Positions 15,785 through 25,800 of a stretch of DNA of 49,709 nucleotides are shown piece by piece. How positions within the stretch are numbered: the first letter of the stretch is position 1; each line of letters starts with the position of its first letter. The DNA is taken from assembly GCA_023701435.1 (NCBI GenBank), contig JAMPXB010000026.1, positions 1 through 49,709 of the forward strand, given 5' to 3'. Source of the DNA: Bacteriovoracaceae bacterium. GTDB taxonomy: Bacteria; Bdellovibrionota; Bacteriovoracia; Bacteriovoracales; Bacteriovoracaceae. The notes beneath the pieces were generated by a model. That model ran no database searches. It was not told where the DNA came from and saw nothing but the letters and a program-made list of their open reading frames with translations. The translations under genes and the position numbers were made by a program.

Positions 15785-15785
15785 A
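15752..15785. terminator. Bidirectional rho-independent terminator
   Basis: GCCCGAG (15759-15765) and CTCGGGC (15772-15778) form a 7-bp GC-rich stem around a six-base loop, with seven A on the left and six T on the right. It can end RNA A on the + strand and the DUF4105 operon on the - strand. Confidence 0.92.
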
Positions 15786-15814
15786 TTTTTAAGCATTCTT
15801 TCGAAAGAATTAAA

Positions 15815-16231
15815 TTATTCCACTAAAAGAGCAATCGTCACCGTTGTTGCAATTTTATGGAGATCAGAACCACTTGTTACAACAGAATTGATATTTCCCA
15901 TCTGCTCTTCATCTGCAGAGATTTCAGCGAAAAGTTCTTTAAGGGCCGGCTGACGAACTTCATCAATAGAATTAACTACACCACTGGCCATATCATCATT
16001 CAAAGCGACTAGATCATCCTTAATCTGCTCTCTGCCAGCAACCCCACGTGATTGAACTGTTGCCAATGTAGATGCTAATGGCGCCACAATAGTGGCCGTT
16101 CCTGATTGCAGGAGACGAGTGGCGGTAACAAATGGAAGCAATGTTGTAGCGGAAGTTGCCTCAACAATGGATTGTGAGAATGCATTACTTAGAGTGAACA
16201 TTAGAGCAATTGCGATTAGACCATTTTTCAT
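15815..16231 (-). CDS. Small secreted hypothetical protein, 138 residues
   Basis: A clear signal peptide (MKNGLIAIALMFTLSNAFSQ) is followed by a hydrophobic, threonine/alanine-rich stretch (about 28-60), an acidic helical middle and a hydrophobic tail ending ATTVTIALLVE. There are no cysteines. It is the second gene of an operon, starting 15 bp after the DUF4105 gene, with an AGGAGGG ribosome site in the gap, and it ends 30 bp before a strong terminator. I do not recognise the family. The shared operon suggests it works with, or is processed by, the DUF4105/HExxH protein. Confidence 0.75.
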   Translation of the reverse strand: MKNGLIAIALMFTLSNAFSQSIVEATSATTLLPFVTATRLLQSGTATIVAPLASTLATVQSRGVAGREQIKDDLVALNDDMASGVVNSIDEVRQPALKELFAEISADEEQMGNINSVVTSGSDLHKIATTVTIALLVE

Positions 16232-16246
16232 AAACCCTCCTACGGA

Positions 16247-18109
16247 TTAATTTATTACAGTTATCTGACTCATCATTTTTGAGATGAGACTAGTAATTTT
16301 TTTTAATTCTTCTATTTCTTTAAACTCTTGTTGAAAATAGCTTTGTCCTAAAATATTTAATAGCTGCTCCATTTGTACTTGAGAAGCTGTTGCCACTTGT
16401 GTTCTTCGCTTTTCAATAAACTGACTAAAACCTGACTCCACTTCGTCCTGAGTAGGAACACCATAAAGCGAATCAACTACTTCCCAGGGCTGGGTCGTGA
16501 AAAGCTTCATCCCCTCATTCATACGGAGGATTTCTTCTTTCAGAGACTCTTCTTTTTCTATGGACTCCATGATGGCATTAGGGAGACTCATCAGAAACTT
16601 ACTGGCAAAATACCTTTCAAGATGACCAATTTTCATGACAACTTGCTTTTTAAGCTTTAAGTCCGAAATATTTTCCAGCTTCAAATTCTGATAAGCCGTC
16701 AGACGATCTTCAGCTTTTGTGTTTTTAATAAACTTCTTAAACTTTTTTTCAGTGAATGGTCCTGAAAGATAAGGTCTAACAAATTGATAGGCCTCTTCGA
16801 ACTCTTCGATCATGCTTGGGACGAGAATCTTCTTTTTAATCATCTCTTCCCGAGATAGTCCTTGAATAGTTCCTTCAGTTAGATTATTGCTCTCTTTAAT
16901 GATATCTTTGAAAATTTTATGAGGAGTAATAGAACCGATCAAACGGCTCTCTTCTTCTGTTAGGGCGACTGCTAGGTGCTTAACCGTTTCAGTACCGCAG
17001 TTGTTATCCAGAAAATAATATTTTCCCTGATAGGTCCAATATCTTTCCAGGGTTAAATCTATAAAGTCTTTTTTCTGAAGTTCCGTCATTTTAAGTGGAA
17101 CACTATAGAGATCGCGCAGACCAAATTTGGTATACTCTTGTTGAACCTCAAAGTATCTCATCACAAAAAGCTGGGAGTTATAATGGCCCATCATGCCCTT
17201 GGCATAATTAATACTTAAATCTGTCATGGATGCCCGGTAAGATAAGGCCAGGTGATGAGAAATATCATTCAGGCATTCTGGTCCTGCTTTTTTTCTGAAG
17301 GGAGCACAAACAACCAGTCGAAACATGGCGTGACCCCAACGGGACATCAAGGCTTCGCCTTTGCCGGCAAAGAGATAATGAACTTGATAAATTCTTTTTG
17401 GATCAATTGATACGGCCAACTGATAATTGTCTTCCATGAAGGCCGATTGAGTGATGACTTTGTCATTCTTAGAGCATTGACCTTTGAGTGGGATTCCCAG
17501 CTTTCTGGCCAGAAAACTGGCGGTAGCAGGCTTGCGACATTCAAATTCTGAATCAAGGACCAGATACTCTACATTCACTGCCAGGGCCTCTTCCAGGTTC
17601 TTAAACTCATAAGCATCCGGAGAAGTAGAAGCATTATAATTCATGAGCTTCTTCTTACTTCTCTTCTGGACCTTTTTCATTCCGACAATTCTTTGAAAAT
17701 CGGCATCGACGCTGATCTTTTCAGCATTGTCCTTTAAGTGGGTCAGTTCATGAATGATGACGGCGGTAAGAAGCTTTTTGAAACTGCCATGACTGCAATC
17801 AAAACTCTGAGTACTTTTTTGGGCCAGTTCTATCAATCGAGAACTAATCGTGATTTTATGCTTACGGGTGGTACCAAATTTTACGTCTTCGTCCAAACCA
17901 CATAGGTCTTCTGAAAAGACAGAGTCAGATTTTAAGGGAGCTTCTTCAATGGTGATTTTTTTGGAAACCGAATCAAGATAGTTTATTGGCAGCAGATTAA
18001 GGGCCGACTCCACTTCAGCTTTCAAAAAGTCCGATGTATTCATTTCGATCTGAACGGCCTGGGCCCAGCTCGCATACATCATGAAAGTTAGAAGTAACCA
18101 TCTCATCAA
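16247..18109 (-). CDS. Exported DUF4105 protein with N-terminal HExxH metalloprotease-like region
   Basis: The protein has 620 residues with a signal peptide ending near ASWAQA. The region up to about residue 220 contains HELTH (120-124), a zinc-protease HExxH motif in a helical setting. The middle part (about 240-410) is the DUF4105 domain, with RWGHAMFRL (His260) and LDNNCGTET (Cys371). These may be the histidine and cysteine of a permuted papain-like site; this is inferred from motif order. The last 200 residues are helical and charged. It should act in the periplasm or outside, and predatory bacteria encode several DUF4105 proteins. It forms an operon with the 138-residue secreted protein, and copies A and B of the structured RNA flank this operon. 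Confidence 0.82.
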   Translation of the reverse strand: MMRWLLLTFMMYASWAQAVQIEMNTSDFLKAEVESALNLLPINYLDSVSKKITIEEAPLKSDSVFSEDLCGLDEDVKFGTTRKHKITISSRLIELAQKSTQSFDCSHGSFKKLLTAVIIHELTHLKDNAEKISVDADFQRIVGMKKVQKRSKKKLMNYNASTSPDAYEFKNLEEALAVNVEYLVLDSEFECRKPATASFLARKLGIPLKGQCSKNDKVITQSAFMEDNYQLAVSIDPKRIYQVHYLFAGKGEALMSRWGHAMFRLVVCAPFRKKAGPECLNDISHHLALSYRASMTDLSINYAKGMMGHYNSQLFVMRYFEVQQEYTKFGLRDLYSVPLKMTELQKKDFIDLTLERYWTYQGKYYFLDNNCGTETVKHLAVALTEEESRLIGSITPHKIFKDIIKESNNLTEGTIQGLSREEMIKKKILVPSMIEEFEEAYQFVRPYLSGPFTEKKFKKFIKNTKAEDRLTAYQNLKLENISDLKLKKQVVMKIGHLERYFASKFLMSLPNAIMESIEKEESLKEEILRMNEGMKLFTTQPWEVVDSLYGVPTQDEVESGFSQFIEKRRTQVATASQVQMEQLLNILGQSYFQQEFKEIEELKKITSLISKMMSQITVIN

Positions 18110-18221
18110 TTAATCCTTGATGAGTGGATTATAAGTAGACCAGCCGTGTTTCAGGGTCCAATTGTAATTTTTACTGCCGCTGTCTAAACCTAGGAGAGAA
18201 CACTTTCTGACTCCAGCATAA

Positions 18222-18247
18222 GGGTCAAAAAGATTCCAGAGGGCCAA
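18222..18247 (+). promoter_or_regulatory. Candidate enhancer sites upstream of sigma-54 promoter B
   Basis: GGGTCAA (18222-18228) and GGGCCAA (18241-18247) lie about 101 and 82 bases before the expected RNA start. They fit the GGGNCAA pattern seen upstream of promoter A. The second lies in a 19-base stretch (18240-18258) that matches 15517-15535 at 14 positions. A looser GGGTCCAA lies at 18154. Confidence 0.4.
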
Positions 18248-18296
18248 ATGGCCACTTCTCTGAGTTTCTTTGTACGGTATTTCAATGACTTATTTT

Positions 18297-18312
18297 TGGC
18301 ACAGATCCTGCT
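18297..18312 (+). promoter_or_regulatory. Sigma-54 promoter B
   Basis: TGGCAC-N5-CTGCT, with GG at 18298-18299 and GC at 18310-18311, has the correct 12-base offset. The expected RNA start is near 18323, just before the first stem of RNA B. Confidence 0.75.
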
Positions 18313-18322
18313 TTAAGGTAAT

Positions 18323-18451
18323 TGAGCTGAGGGTGAGAACTCCACAAAAGTTCAAAAACTTTCCCCGGAACTAGAAGTTAAACCTATTCGAAGTTCCTCT
18401 AAGGCCTGCACACACACCCATCTCTGTTCCATTCTCAGCTAGGTTTACTTT
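18323..18451 (+). ncRNA. Structured sigma-54-driven RNA, copy B
   Basis: This copy has the same architecture as copy A at the same spacing. The closing stem is AGCTGAG (18325-18331) with CTCAGCT (18434-18440). P2 is GAACT (18337-18341) with AGTTC (18349-18353). P3 is GGAACT (18367-18372) with AGTTCC (18392-18397). A C-rich stretch and AGGTTTACT (18441-18449) follow. The closing stem followed directly by a T run could act as the terminator. The most conserved part is GAACTCCAYAAAAGTTCAA. The RNA ends exactly where the convergent fibre gene ends, so read-through in either direction would make antisense RNA. The family was not recognised. Confidence 0.65.
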
Positions 18452-21400
18452 TTAATTTCCCATACAAGTCCAATAACCCTGCATAGTCGTTCCAGAATCA
18501 GGATAGTTTCCTCTCCAGATAGTTATAGCTGACGCTGTAATGTCCTTAATCACCATTTTTTCCGTGTATGAAGTGGCATCTCTATTTCTCATTGTGATTG
18601 TACAGGCCGGTACCCCACTGAAACCAACACTCGCAATTGATATACTACAAGCAGTTGCCACTGTGTTGCCGCAAGCACCATTTGCAAAAACGAATTCACC
18701 TGCTCCCATTTTGATGCCATTCAATGTTCCTTGAAAGTTAGTAGCTTTAACGGTGCCAGAGACTTCTAACTTTGTTGTTGGAGCATTAACTCCGATACCA
18801 ACATTACCACTGGGAGCGATTACTAAACGATCGGTCTGAGTTCCTGTAGCAATTCCTCCCCAGATAGAAAACTGATTATCTGCACCTGCTAAAGCAACAT
18901 TATAAGACCTCAGTTCCCAGTTCGCATGGGCACCTGTTGTTTCCGTTAATCGGATCGCCACAGGATCAGTACCAGCAGAAACTTCTAGTTTTGCATTTGG
19001 TTGAGTCGTACCAATACCTATTCTTGCGTTACCAGTAATTGAGATACCACTGGTTCCAACATCACCTCTAGTCAAATGACCAGTGTCGTTGGCTGCGTCT
19101 GTCCACATTCTGAGAGTTGTTGGTCCGCTTTCATTCCAAACGGTAACTCCTTGTGATGGACCATCACCTTTAACCATCACCATACCGACATTATTATTAG
19201 AGAAAGAACCTCCAAAATTGGCAGCACCTTGCACATGGAGTTTGGAAGCAGGAGCACTTGTTCCAATCCCTACATTTCCTCCTGAGGTTATTCTCATCTT
19301 CTCAGTGTTACTGCCAGCATCTGTGGTAAAAAATTGAAGCATCCCAGATACCGTAATATCCAAATCTGCAGCCGCACTTCCTTGCACTCGGGCAAGATCA
19401 GCGTATGTTGTTCCGGTATATCCTCTAAAGGTCATGAAGCCGAGGCGATCATTAGCATTAACTTTAGTAGGAGCTCCAGGAATCCCACGTGCTCTTCTCA
19501 GCATGATTGTCCCTTCTCCTGATTCAGTAATCGAATCAATCATCACATCATCATTTCCGCCACCAGTGCCCACAACATTGAGAGATGAAGAAGGAGATGA
19601 TGTACCAATCCCCACTGACCCAGAACTGCGATAAATACTGCTTCCATTGATGGACCATTGCCCAAAGCTGTCTACATATTGTTTGTTAACAGCATCGGTT
19701 AAATTAACTGGGGCCAATGGAATCTGAAGGGTTTGCGAGGTGTTTGCCGGGTAAACAATGCCATTAATGGTTGCTCCCGAAGCAAGAGAGTTTTGCTTAT
19801 TATTAAAAGTTGTCCAATCAGTTGAACTTAAATATCCATTGGCACTGCTGTTGGCCTGGGAAATCGAAATAACTGGAGTTGTTGTTCCGGTTGCCACACT
19901 AAGCGGTGCATTGCCAGATACATTAGTAACGGTTCCACCACTTCCAGTAGCAGAAATAGAAATCCCCCCGGAAGAATTGGTGATGGTGACTCCAGAGCCT
20001 GCTGTCAAGTTGGCCACAATGGGGGCACCACCAGTGGAACCAATGAGAATTTGGCCATCAGAAAGCGCTGGTGCTTCCATTATTGAGGTCGCACTAGAAA
20101 CCATTATACGATTACCACTCAATGAGCTGATATTCGTTCCCCCGCGAGAAACAGGTAGAGTACCACTTGTCATTTTCGAGGTATCCAGATTGGGTATATC
20201 AGAGACACCTAACATGGCATTGACCCAATTAGTGCCATTAAACTTCAAAATATTTCCGGAACTAAGTGAACTCATCACGAGTGAAGTACCCTTAAGTTTA
20301 TCCACACTGGTAGAATTATAAGTACCGCTCACATCTCCTGAGAAAGTGGAAGCTGTTCCCAATTTTGCATTAAAAATATCGTGATCTGCTTTACTAAGAA
20401 GACCGGCGGTCACACTAGCAGCACTTGCGAGAGGAATATTAATGGTGTGAACTCCACCGGCGGTTGACCAGGTCGGAGCGCTACCACTACTCCCAACAGC
20501 AAAGCTTTGAGTGACGCTATTAGAACCATTAAGACTAGTAATCCCTGCTCCTGAGACGCCAAAGGCTAGCCAGGAAGAGCCGTTACAATATTCAACATTG
20601 CCAGAGTTATAACGAAGAGTACCTGGCTTGGTGGAATCACAAGTGGCACTGTCAGTACCTATTTGAATTCCCCTCAGAAATGAAGCTCCCCCTTGAGAAA
20701 TAATCCCTCCGGGGATAGATGTAACTGCAGGCAACACAGTGAAACCTGTTGAATCTGTTCCATCCTGAAAGCTCGTTAAAACTGCTGAACCTCCAACATA
20801 GTTATTAATGATTATTTTAAGACTTTGATCCACTCCTGCAGTGGCGCCTGTTCCCTGATCGTAAAACTCTACAAAACCACCTCCATTATTATTTATAACG
20901 AGACGTAATCGGGATTGCGTATAATCAGTGGATGACAACAAAGTCAAAAAACCATCAAGAGCGTGGGATGTATTAACCAACCAGGTTGAATTCCAAACCA
21001 CATTACTTCTTGTTCCCGATATTGAGAGAATAAAAGAGGTGCCTAAAACACTATCTTCATTTAAGTCTACAATTCGTGACCAGGTTAAGCCCTTTACGGT
21101 TTGTATGGTTGGTACCTGTTTGAATGAGGTCGCTCGGACCTGGCCAGCCACATCAAGCATCGATGAAGGTGATGATGTCCCAATTCCTACATTCCCAAGG
21201 GTGTAATAAATATCATTTACACTTTTTGTCCACTTTGATGATCCGGCAGCTGTGACATCATCAACATATTTCTTCGTAGCAGCATCGGTATCTCCGCTCG
21301 GAACCGCTAGCCCCGTGAGGGCATTCCCTCCCATTTGCAGATTGCCAGTCATGGTGTCGCCGGACTTTAAAAGGTAGTTAGATTGAGCGGTCGAAACTAC

Positions 21401-22765
21401 TGCCACATTGCCGATCAACTTACCGATCGATGAAAGGACAGTGTCTGCAGAAGTTATTGCACCGTTAGTGGCATCTAATCCTGTAAGATTTGATCCTAAA
21501 GCTCTTGCTTCGGTAAAGTACAGCCTTGATCCCTCGGCGATATCATCGGTCGTTAAATTAGTGATTCGACTATCTAGATTTAAAAGAGAAGTTGGAAGTC
21601 CTGCAATTTTCGATTGAGCGATTTCAGCTCCAACAGCAATATCAACATCGACAATTGAGCCATCTACTATTGAAGATGAGGTTGTTGAAGGTGTCACCCA
21701 ACTTAAGTTTCCGACACCATCAGTTTTTAAAACCTGACCATTCACTCCAGCCCCTGCTGGCAAAGTGAAATATAAATTTCCTGCAGCGTTTGGTGCTTTA
21801 ATCCCAACCCATGTTGAGCCATCGTTTGTCACTCGAACTGACTTCATCATCAGTTCGCTGTTGTTATCAATCGTATTTTGTTTTAATGCTAAAGCATCAA
21901 AGACAGCGTTCTGAGAAGGAGCCTTGCTTGTCTCTCCATCCACGATTGCATCATCCACCAGATCAAAGCAGCGCAGAGAATTATCTACACTTATATATCG
22001 AAGGACTTGATTGTTGTTACAAATTTCAGGAGCAATTCCCGTCACATCATTTCGGGCAAAAGCGCGGACCGTCGGATCAACTTCAGTAGTAAGGCCTGTA
22101 TCCACATCATCGGCAGGTGCCCAAGTAGAGCCATTCCATTTTAAAACTTGATCAGGACCTGCTCCCATTTGATCAAGCTTGGCAGCCGTCACCCCTCCGT
22201 CAGCAATGCCAATGGTGACAGTCTCATCAACTCTCACAGCACTCAGACCGTCACTACCAACAATGGTAGTCACCCCATCCATCGTTCCTGCGGGATCGGC
22301 CGGTGTCCACTGTGTTCCATTCCAAGTTAAGACCTGGCCAGCATTGGCCCCCATTTGCACGAGCTGTTTGGACATCTCCGACATTATGGAAAATGGTAAT
22401 GAATGAAGTGCTTGGTAAGAGTAAACTTTAGGCGTCGATGGAGTGAGATCAGTTACTCTGATCGCAATGGAGTTATTGAGAGGTATGTTTTCCAAGACTT
22501 CAGTTAACGTCAAAGGTGAGCAATCTAAATTTAACTTGGCATGAAAAACACCATTAATTAAATCGATGTTATTAATCTGCTGAGTACATTTGATGACCGT
22601 CAAATCATTGGTGTAGGCCAGATCAAATTTGAGATTAACCGGACCAGTCACCGGTGAGCCATTAGCATTAACCAGACGGCCAGAATAGCTTAGTGAATCC
22701 GCGCCGAAGGCAGAAAGTGATCCAAAACAAATCAATCCTACTAATAGTTGAAGAATTCTCATCAT
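18452..22765 (-). CDS. Giant secreted fibre (MAT-like) protein, 1437 residues, no S74 domain
   Basis: A signal peptide (about 22 residues) is followed by the N-terminal domain shared with the other fibre genes (ADSLSYSGRLVNANGSPVTG to about residue 130). Low-complexity glycine/serine/threonine-rich shaft modules come next, many built around NVGIGTSSP...L.V.G repeats (at least five). The C-terminal region has four cysteines and no peptidase S74 chaperone, unlike the neighbouring fibre at 22898-26758. It probably trimerises into a long surface fibre with a distinct tip. By homology with the mosaic adhesive trimers of Bdellovibrio, a role in recognising prey or surfaces is likely. The 132-bp gap before its start holds its promoter, and sigma-54 RNA B converges on its 3' end. 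Confidence 0.88.
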   Translation of the reverse strand: MMRILQLLVGLICFGSLSAFGADSLSYSGRLVNANGSPVTGPVNLKFDLAYTNDLTVIKCTQQINNIDLINGVFHAKLNLDCSPLTLTEVLENIPLNNSIAIRVTDLTPSTPKVYSYQALHSLPFSIMSEMSKQLVQMGANAGQVLTWNGTQWTPADPAGTMDGVTTIVGSDGLSAVRVDETVTIGIADGGVTAAKLDQMGAGPDQVLKWNGSTWAPADDVDTGLTTEVDPTVRAFARNDVTGIAPEICNNNQVLRYISVDNSLRCFDLVDDAIVDGETSKAPSQNAVFDALALKQNTIDNNSELMMKSVRVTNDGSTWVGIKAPNAAGNLYFTLPAGAGVNGQVLKTDGVGNLSWVTPSTTSSSIVDGSIVDVDIAVGAEIAQSKIAGLPTSLLNLDSRITNLTTDDIAEGSRLYFTEARALGSNLTGLDATNGAITSADTVLSSIGKLIGNVAVVSTAQSNYLLKSGDTMTGNLQMGGNALTGLAVPSGDTDAATKKYVDDVTAAGSSKWTKSVNDIYYTLGNVGIGTSSPSSMLDVAGQVRATSFKQVPTIQTVKGLTWSRIVDLNEDSVLGTSFILSISGTRSNVVWNSTWLVNTSHALDGFLTLLSSTDYTQSRLRLVINNNGGGFVEFYDQGTGATAGVDQSLKIIINNYVGGSAVLTSFQDGTDSTGFTVLPAVTSIPGGIISQGGASFLRGIQIGTDSATCDSTKPGTLRYNSGNVEYCNGSSWLAFGVSGAGITSLNGSNSVTQSFAVGSSGSAPTWSTAGGVHTINIPLASAASVTAGLLSKADHDIFNAKLGTASTFSGDVSGTYNSTSVDKLKGTSLVMSSLSSGNILKFNGTNWVNAMLGVSDIPNLDTSKMTSGTLPVSRGGTNISSLSGNRIMVSSATSIMEAPALSDGQILIGSTGGAPIVANLTAGSGVTITNSSGGISISATGSGGTVTNVSGNAPLSVATGTTTPVISISQANSSANGYLSSTDWTTFNNKQNSLASGATINGIVYPANTSQTLQIPLAPVNLTDAVNKQYVDSFGQWSINGSSIYRSSGSVGIGTSSPSSSLNVVGTGGGNDDVMIDSITESGEGTIMLRRARGIPGAPTKVNANDRLGFMTFRGYTGTTYADLARVQGSAAADLDITVSGMLQFFTTDAGSNTEKMRITSGGNVGIGTSAPASKLHVQGAANFGGSFSNNNVGMVMVKGDGPSQGVTVWNESGPTTLRMWTDAANDTGHLTRGDVGTSGISITGNARIGIGTTQPNAKLEVSAGTDPVAIRLTETTGAHANWELRSYNVALAGADNQFSIWGGIATGTQTDRLVIAPSGNVGIGVNAPTTKLEVSGTVKATNFQGTLNGIKMGAGEFVFANGACGNTVATACSISIASVGFSGVPACTITMRNRDATSYTEKMVIKDITASAITIWRGNYPDSGTTMQGYWTCMGN

Positions 22766-22897
22766 ATAAGATAAGGAAATTATAAGGCTGGAATGAAATA
22801 GACGTTAATTAATTAAATTTTGCCTAATAAAGGGCACAACTACTTAATGTTAGGAGAGCTTGAATTTATCCGTCTGAATAGCTGCCAATATTTAGAG

Positions 22898-25800
22898 TCA
22901 GGGAGCTTGTTTTTTGCAGAACGGAGCCTCTGGATCCTTCTGGCAGATATAGGCCTTCATCGCCTCGTTCTCGGCCTTAATGCCAGCGATTTCCCGGTTA
23001 ACTTCTTCATTACTATCGAATAGTTCCTGAACCATTCCATACATTTCTTTGAGGGAATTGATGATGACGTAGGTGAAAGCACCGTAATCAACTGCTTTGA
23101 TTTCGGTATTAAACTTATCATGAGCATTGAGTATAACTTTCTTTTTTACGACTAAAGCAGGTGCCACTTTTTCGATTTCCTGGGCGATCACCCCTAATTG
23201 CTCACCTCCATCGGTTGGCAGGCCACCAAGTCCGTTATACTTAAAATAAACGGGATTGATTCCTAGAAGCTCATTAAGGCCTAAGTTAAAAGGACGAACT
23301 TCATCTTTAAGGCGTTCATCCGAAGCACAAGTTCCGAGAGATCCGCCGTTATAATACAAACATCCGGCAGTTCTAATATTACCGTTTACATCCAATTTGT
23401 GTCCTGGAGTATTAGTCCCAATACCGACTGACCCCAACCCCACATGAATAACTGACACGCTATTGTTATAAAGCTGAATAACCCCATCTGATACCCAGTT
23501 TATACCAGTATCATTATCACCGATGGCCAAACTGATTGAAGGCGTGACTGACCCCCAGCCTGAATCACTGTAAACATAGGCCTTACTGCCAAAGAACGCG
23601 TTACCACCTCTTAATTCAAACTTTGAATCTGGAGCAGTGGTTCCGATTCCTAAATGACCAGCTGGTGTTAACACCATTTTACTTCCGGCATTGTAAAAAC
23701 CTAAGTTAGTAGAGCCAGGTGCACCTGCTCCAGTCCCCATTACCCATGAAGTTCCATTGGCCACAGAATAGTACTCGGCTTGAGCACCTGTTGCTGCAGC
23801 TTCCACTCGTATTTGTGTATTAGCTGTGGAAGAAGCCACGTGCAATTTACTAGCAGGAGCGGTAGTCCCAATCCCCACATTTCCTATTCCATTCACAGTC
23901 ATTCTGGTAACAGAGTCCGTCGCAAAATGTATCGGATTGGCCTGATAATTAAGTAACCATGTTCCAGTGGCAGAAGAGCTTCCATCACCGATATACCAGA
24001 CGTTTGTTCCGGCGGAATCTTTTGATCTAAGATAAGAAGCAAAACCGACATCGGTGGCGAGGTTATCATTATCTCGAATGACAATGGTTTCACCGCCAAT
24101 GCCACTGACATCCAACATTGCTGTAGGTGAAGCCGTGCCTATCCCTACTTGTCCTGTAGAACTGATCATCACTTCGCCATCATTGATAGAAGTTGGCTTG
24201 CCGCTGATACCTAATTCAAACGATCCACCTGTTTCATCATAGACTCGTCCCAAGGCGGAAATTGATCCACGAACATCCAGTAAGGCCAAGGGCGATGCAG
24301 TTCCAACTCCAACATTACCTGTTGGATCAACTACCATTCTGCTGGATCCACCAGTGGCAATATCTACGCGGTCGGCACCAGAGGAATAGATACCAGTGTT
24401 TAAATCATCACTGAATGAATAAGTTGGATATGTGGCAAGAGCGGTATTTGAAGGACGTAATTGCGCACTAAAAGGTGCACTTCCTCCAATCGCAGCGAGA
24501 CGAAAGAACTCTGAAGCTTGCGAGGAAAATCCGAGACTGTTAGAAGTAAAAAACATCCCTGTGGTACTGCTGGCGGAAGAAGTTATTGATGGTAAGGCAG
24601 CTGTTCCTGCAGGAACCATCACCTGACCAGAAGCCACCTGCAGCTTTGCTTGTGGAGTCGTTGTTCCAATCCCAACATTTCCATTGGCCTGTACCGCAAA
24701 AACGGGATTCCAGCTAACATTGGTATGACCTACTACAAACTTATCCTCTACAGCAGCACCATCTCCGATATTAACTCTAATCTCAGACTGATCATTGGCA
24801 TTATTAAAACGTGCCATCCATAGCGGATCAGAGTTATCACTATTCCAAGTAGCTCCTGCAGGTCCTCCACTAAAATAGAGACGGTCCCCATAGTCAGGTA
24901 GAGTACCTGTATTGACTGGATTCTGAGCACCAAGGCGGATATCACCAGTAACTTGAAGTTTAGCACTTGGAACTGAAGTCCCAATACCCACGTTACCGGC
25001 AGAATAATGAATTCCACCAGTGGCATCCGACCATTTACCGAGATTGGTTCCTAGATTAGTTAACTGACTGCCATCTACCGCCGGTAATTTCCCACCAGTC
25101 TCAAGCTGAACAATCTTTCCAGCGGCCGTGCCCACATCAACGTTTAATGTCTGGCCACTGGCCAAACTACCGGTGGAAGTTAAGCCCGTCCCCGGAGTAA
25201 TGATTGGCAGCGACGCTGTCTGTATTTGTGACCATAATAAATTAGTAAGCTGACTACCATCTATGGCAGGTAACTTTCCAGTTCCATCAACCTGCACGAT
25301 TTTTCCAGCTGTGGTACCAACGTCTACGCTGAGAGTGCGATCGACCGATAGGTTGCCTCCACCTAAAAGACCAGTGCCAGTGCTGACAAGTCGAGTGGTT
25401 GGAACAGCACCTACGTCGGAGGCGACAGCTCCTGTCTTATTTATTTTTGACCAGGAGATTCCGGCCAGTGCATTGATATGATTATTACTAATTCCACTAT
25501 CTTTAACGATTAGAGCATTACTGCCATTAATTCCAACCGTCACATTATCGTAAGTAAGTGACACATTCACACTGCCAGAAGTTCCAGTACCAGATAAAGG
25601 AGCAGTGGTGGTTATTCCAGTAATGGTACCCGCACTGGCATCAGTCCAACCGAGATTTCCTGCACCATCAGTCTTTAACACCTGACCGACAGTTCCGTCT
25701 GCTGCTGGTAAGGTAAAAAATAAATTCCCTGCTGTAGCAGGAGCCTTGATTCCCATCCAGGTGGTTCCATCCGTCATGAGCTTTAACGACTTCATCACGA

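Noticed and set aside
15622..18451. The RNA pair as 6S RNA, tmRNA, SRP RNA or a c-di-GMP riboswitch
   Set aside because: There is no long promoter-mimic hairpin, no tRNA-like ends, no SRP loop and no riboswitch core motif, and the sigma-54 promoters and three-stem layout fit none of these.
19758..20321. Long + strand open frame inside the fibre gene
   Set aside because: It is the antisense shadow of low-complexity Thr/Gly/Ser codons and has no ribosome site. The same holds for the other + strand frames in 18.5-26.8 kb and 47-49.7 kb.
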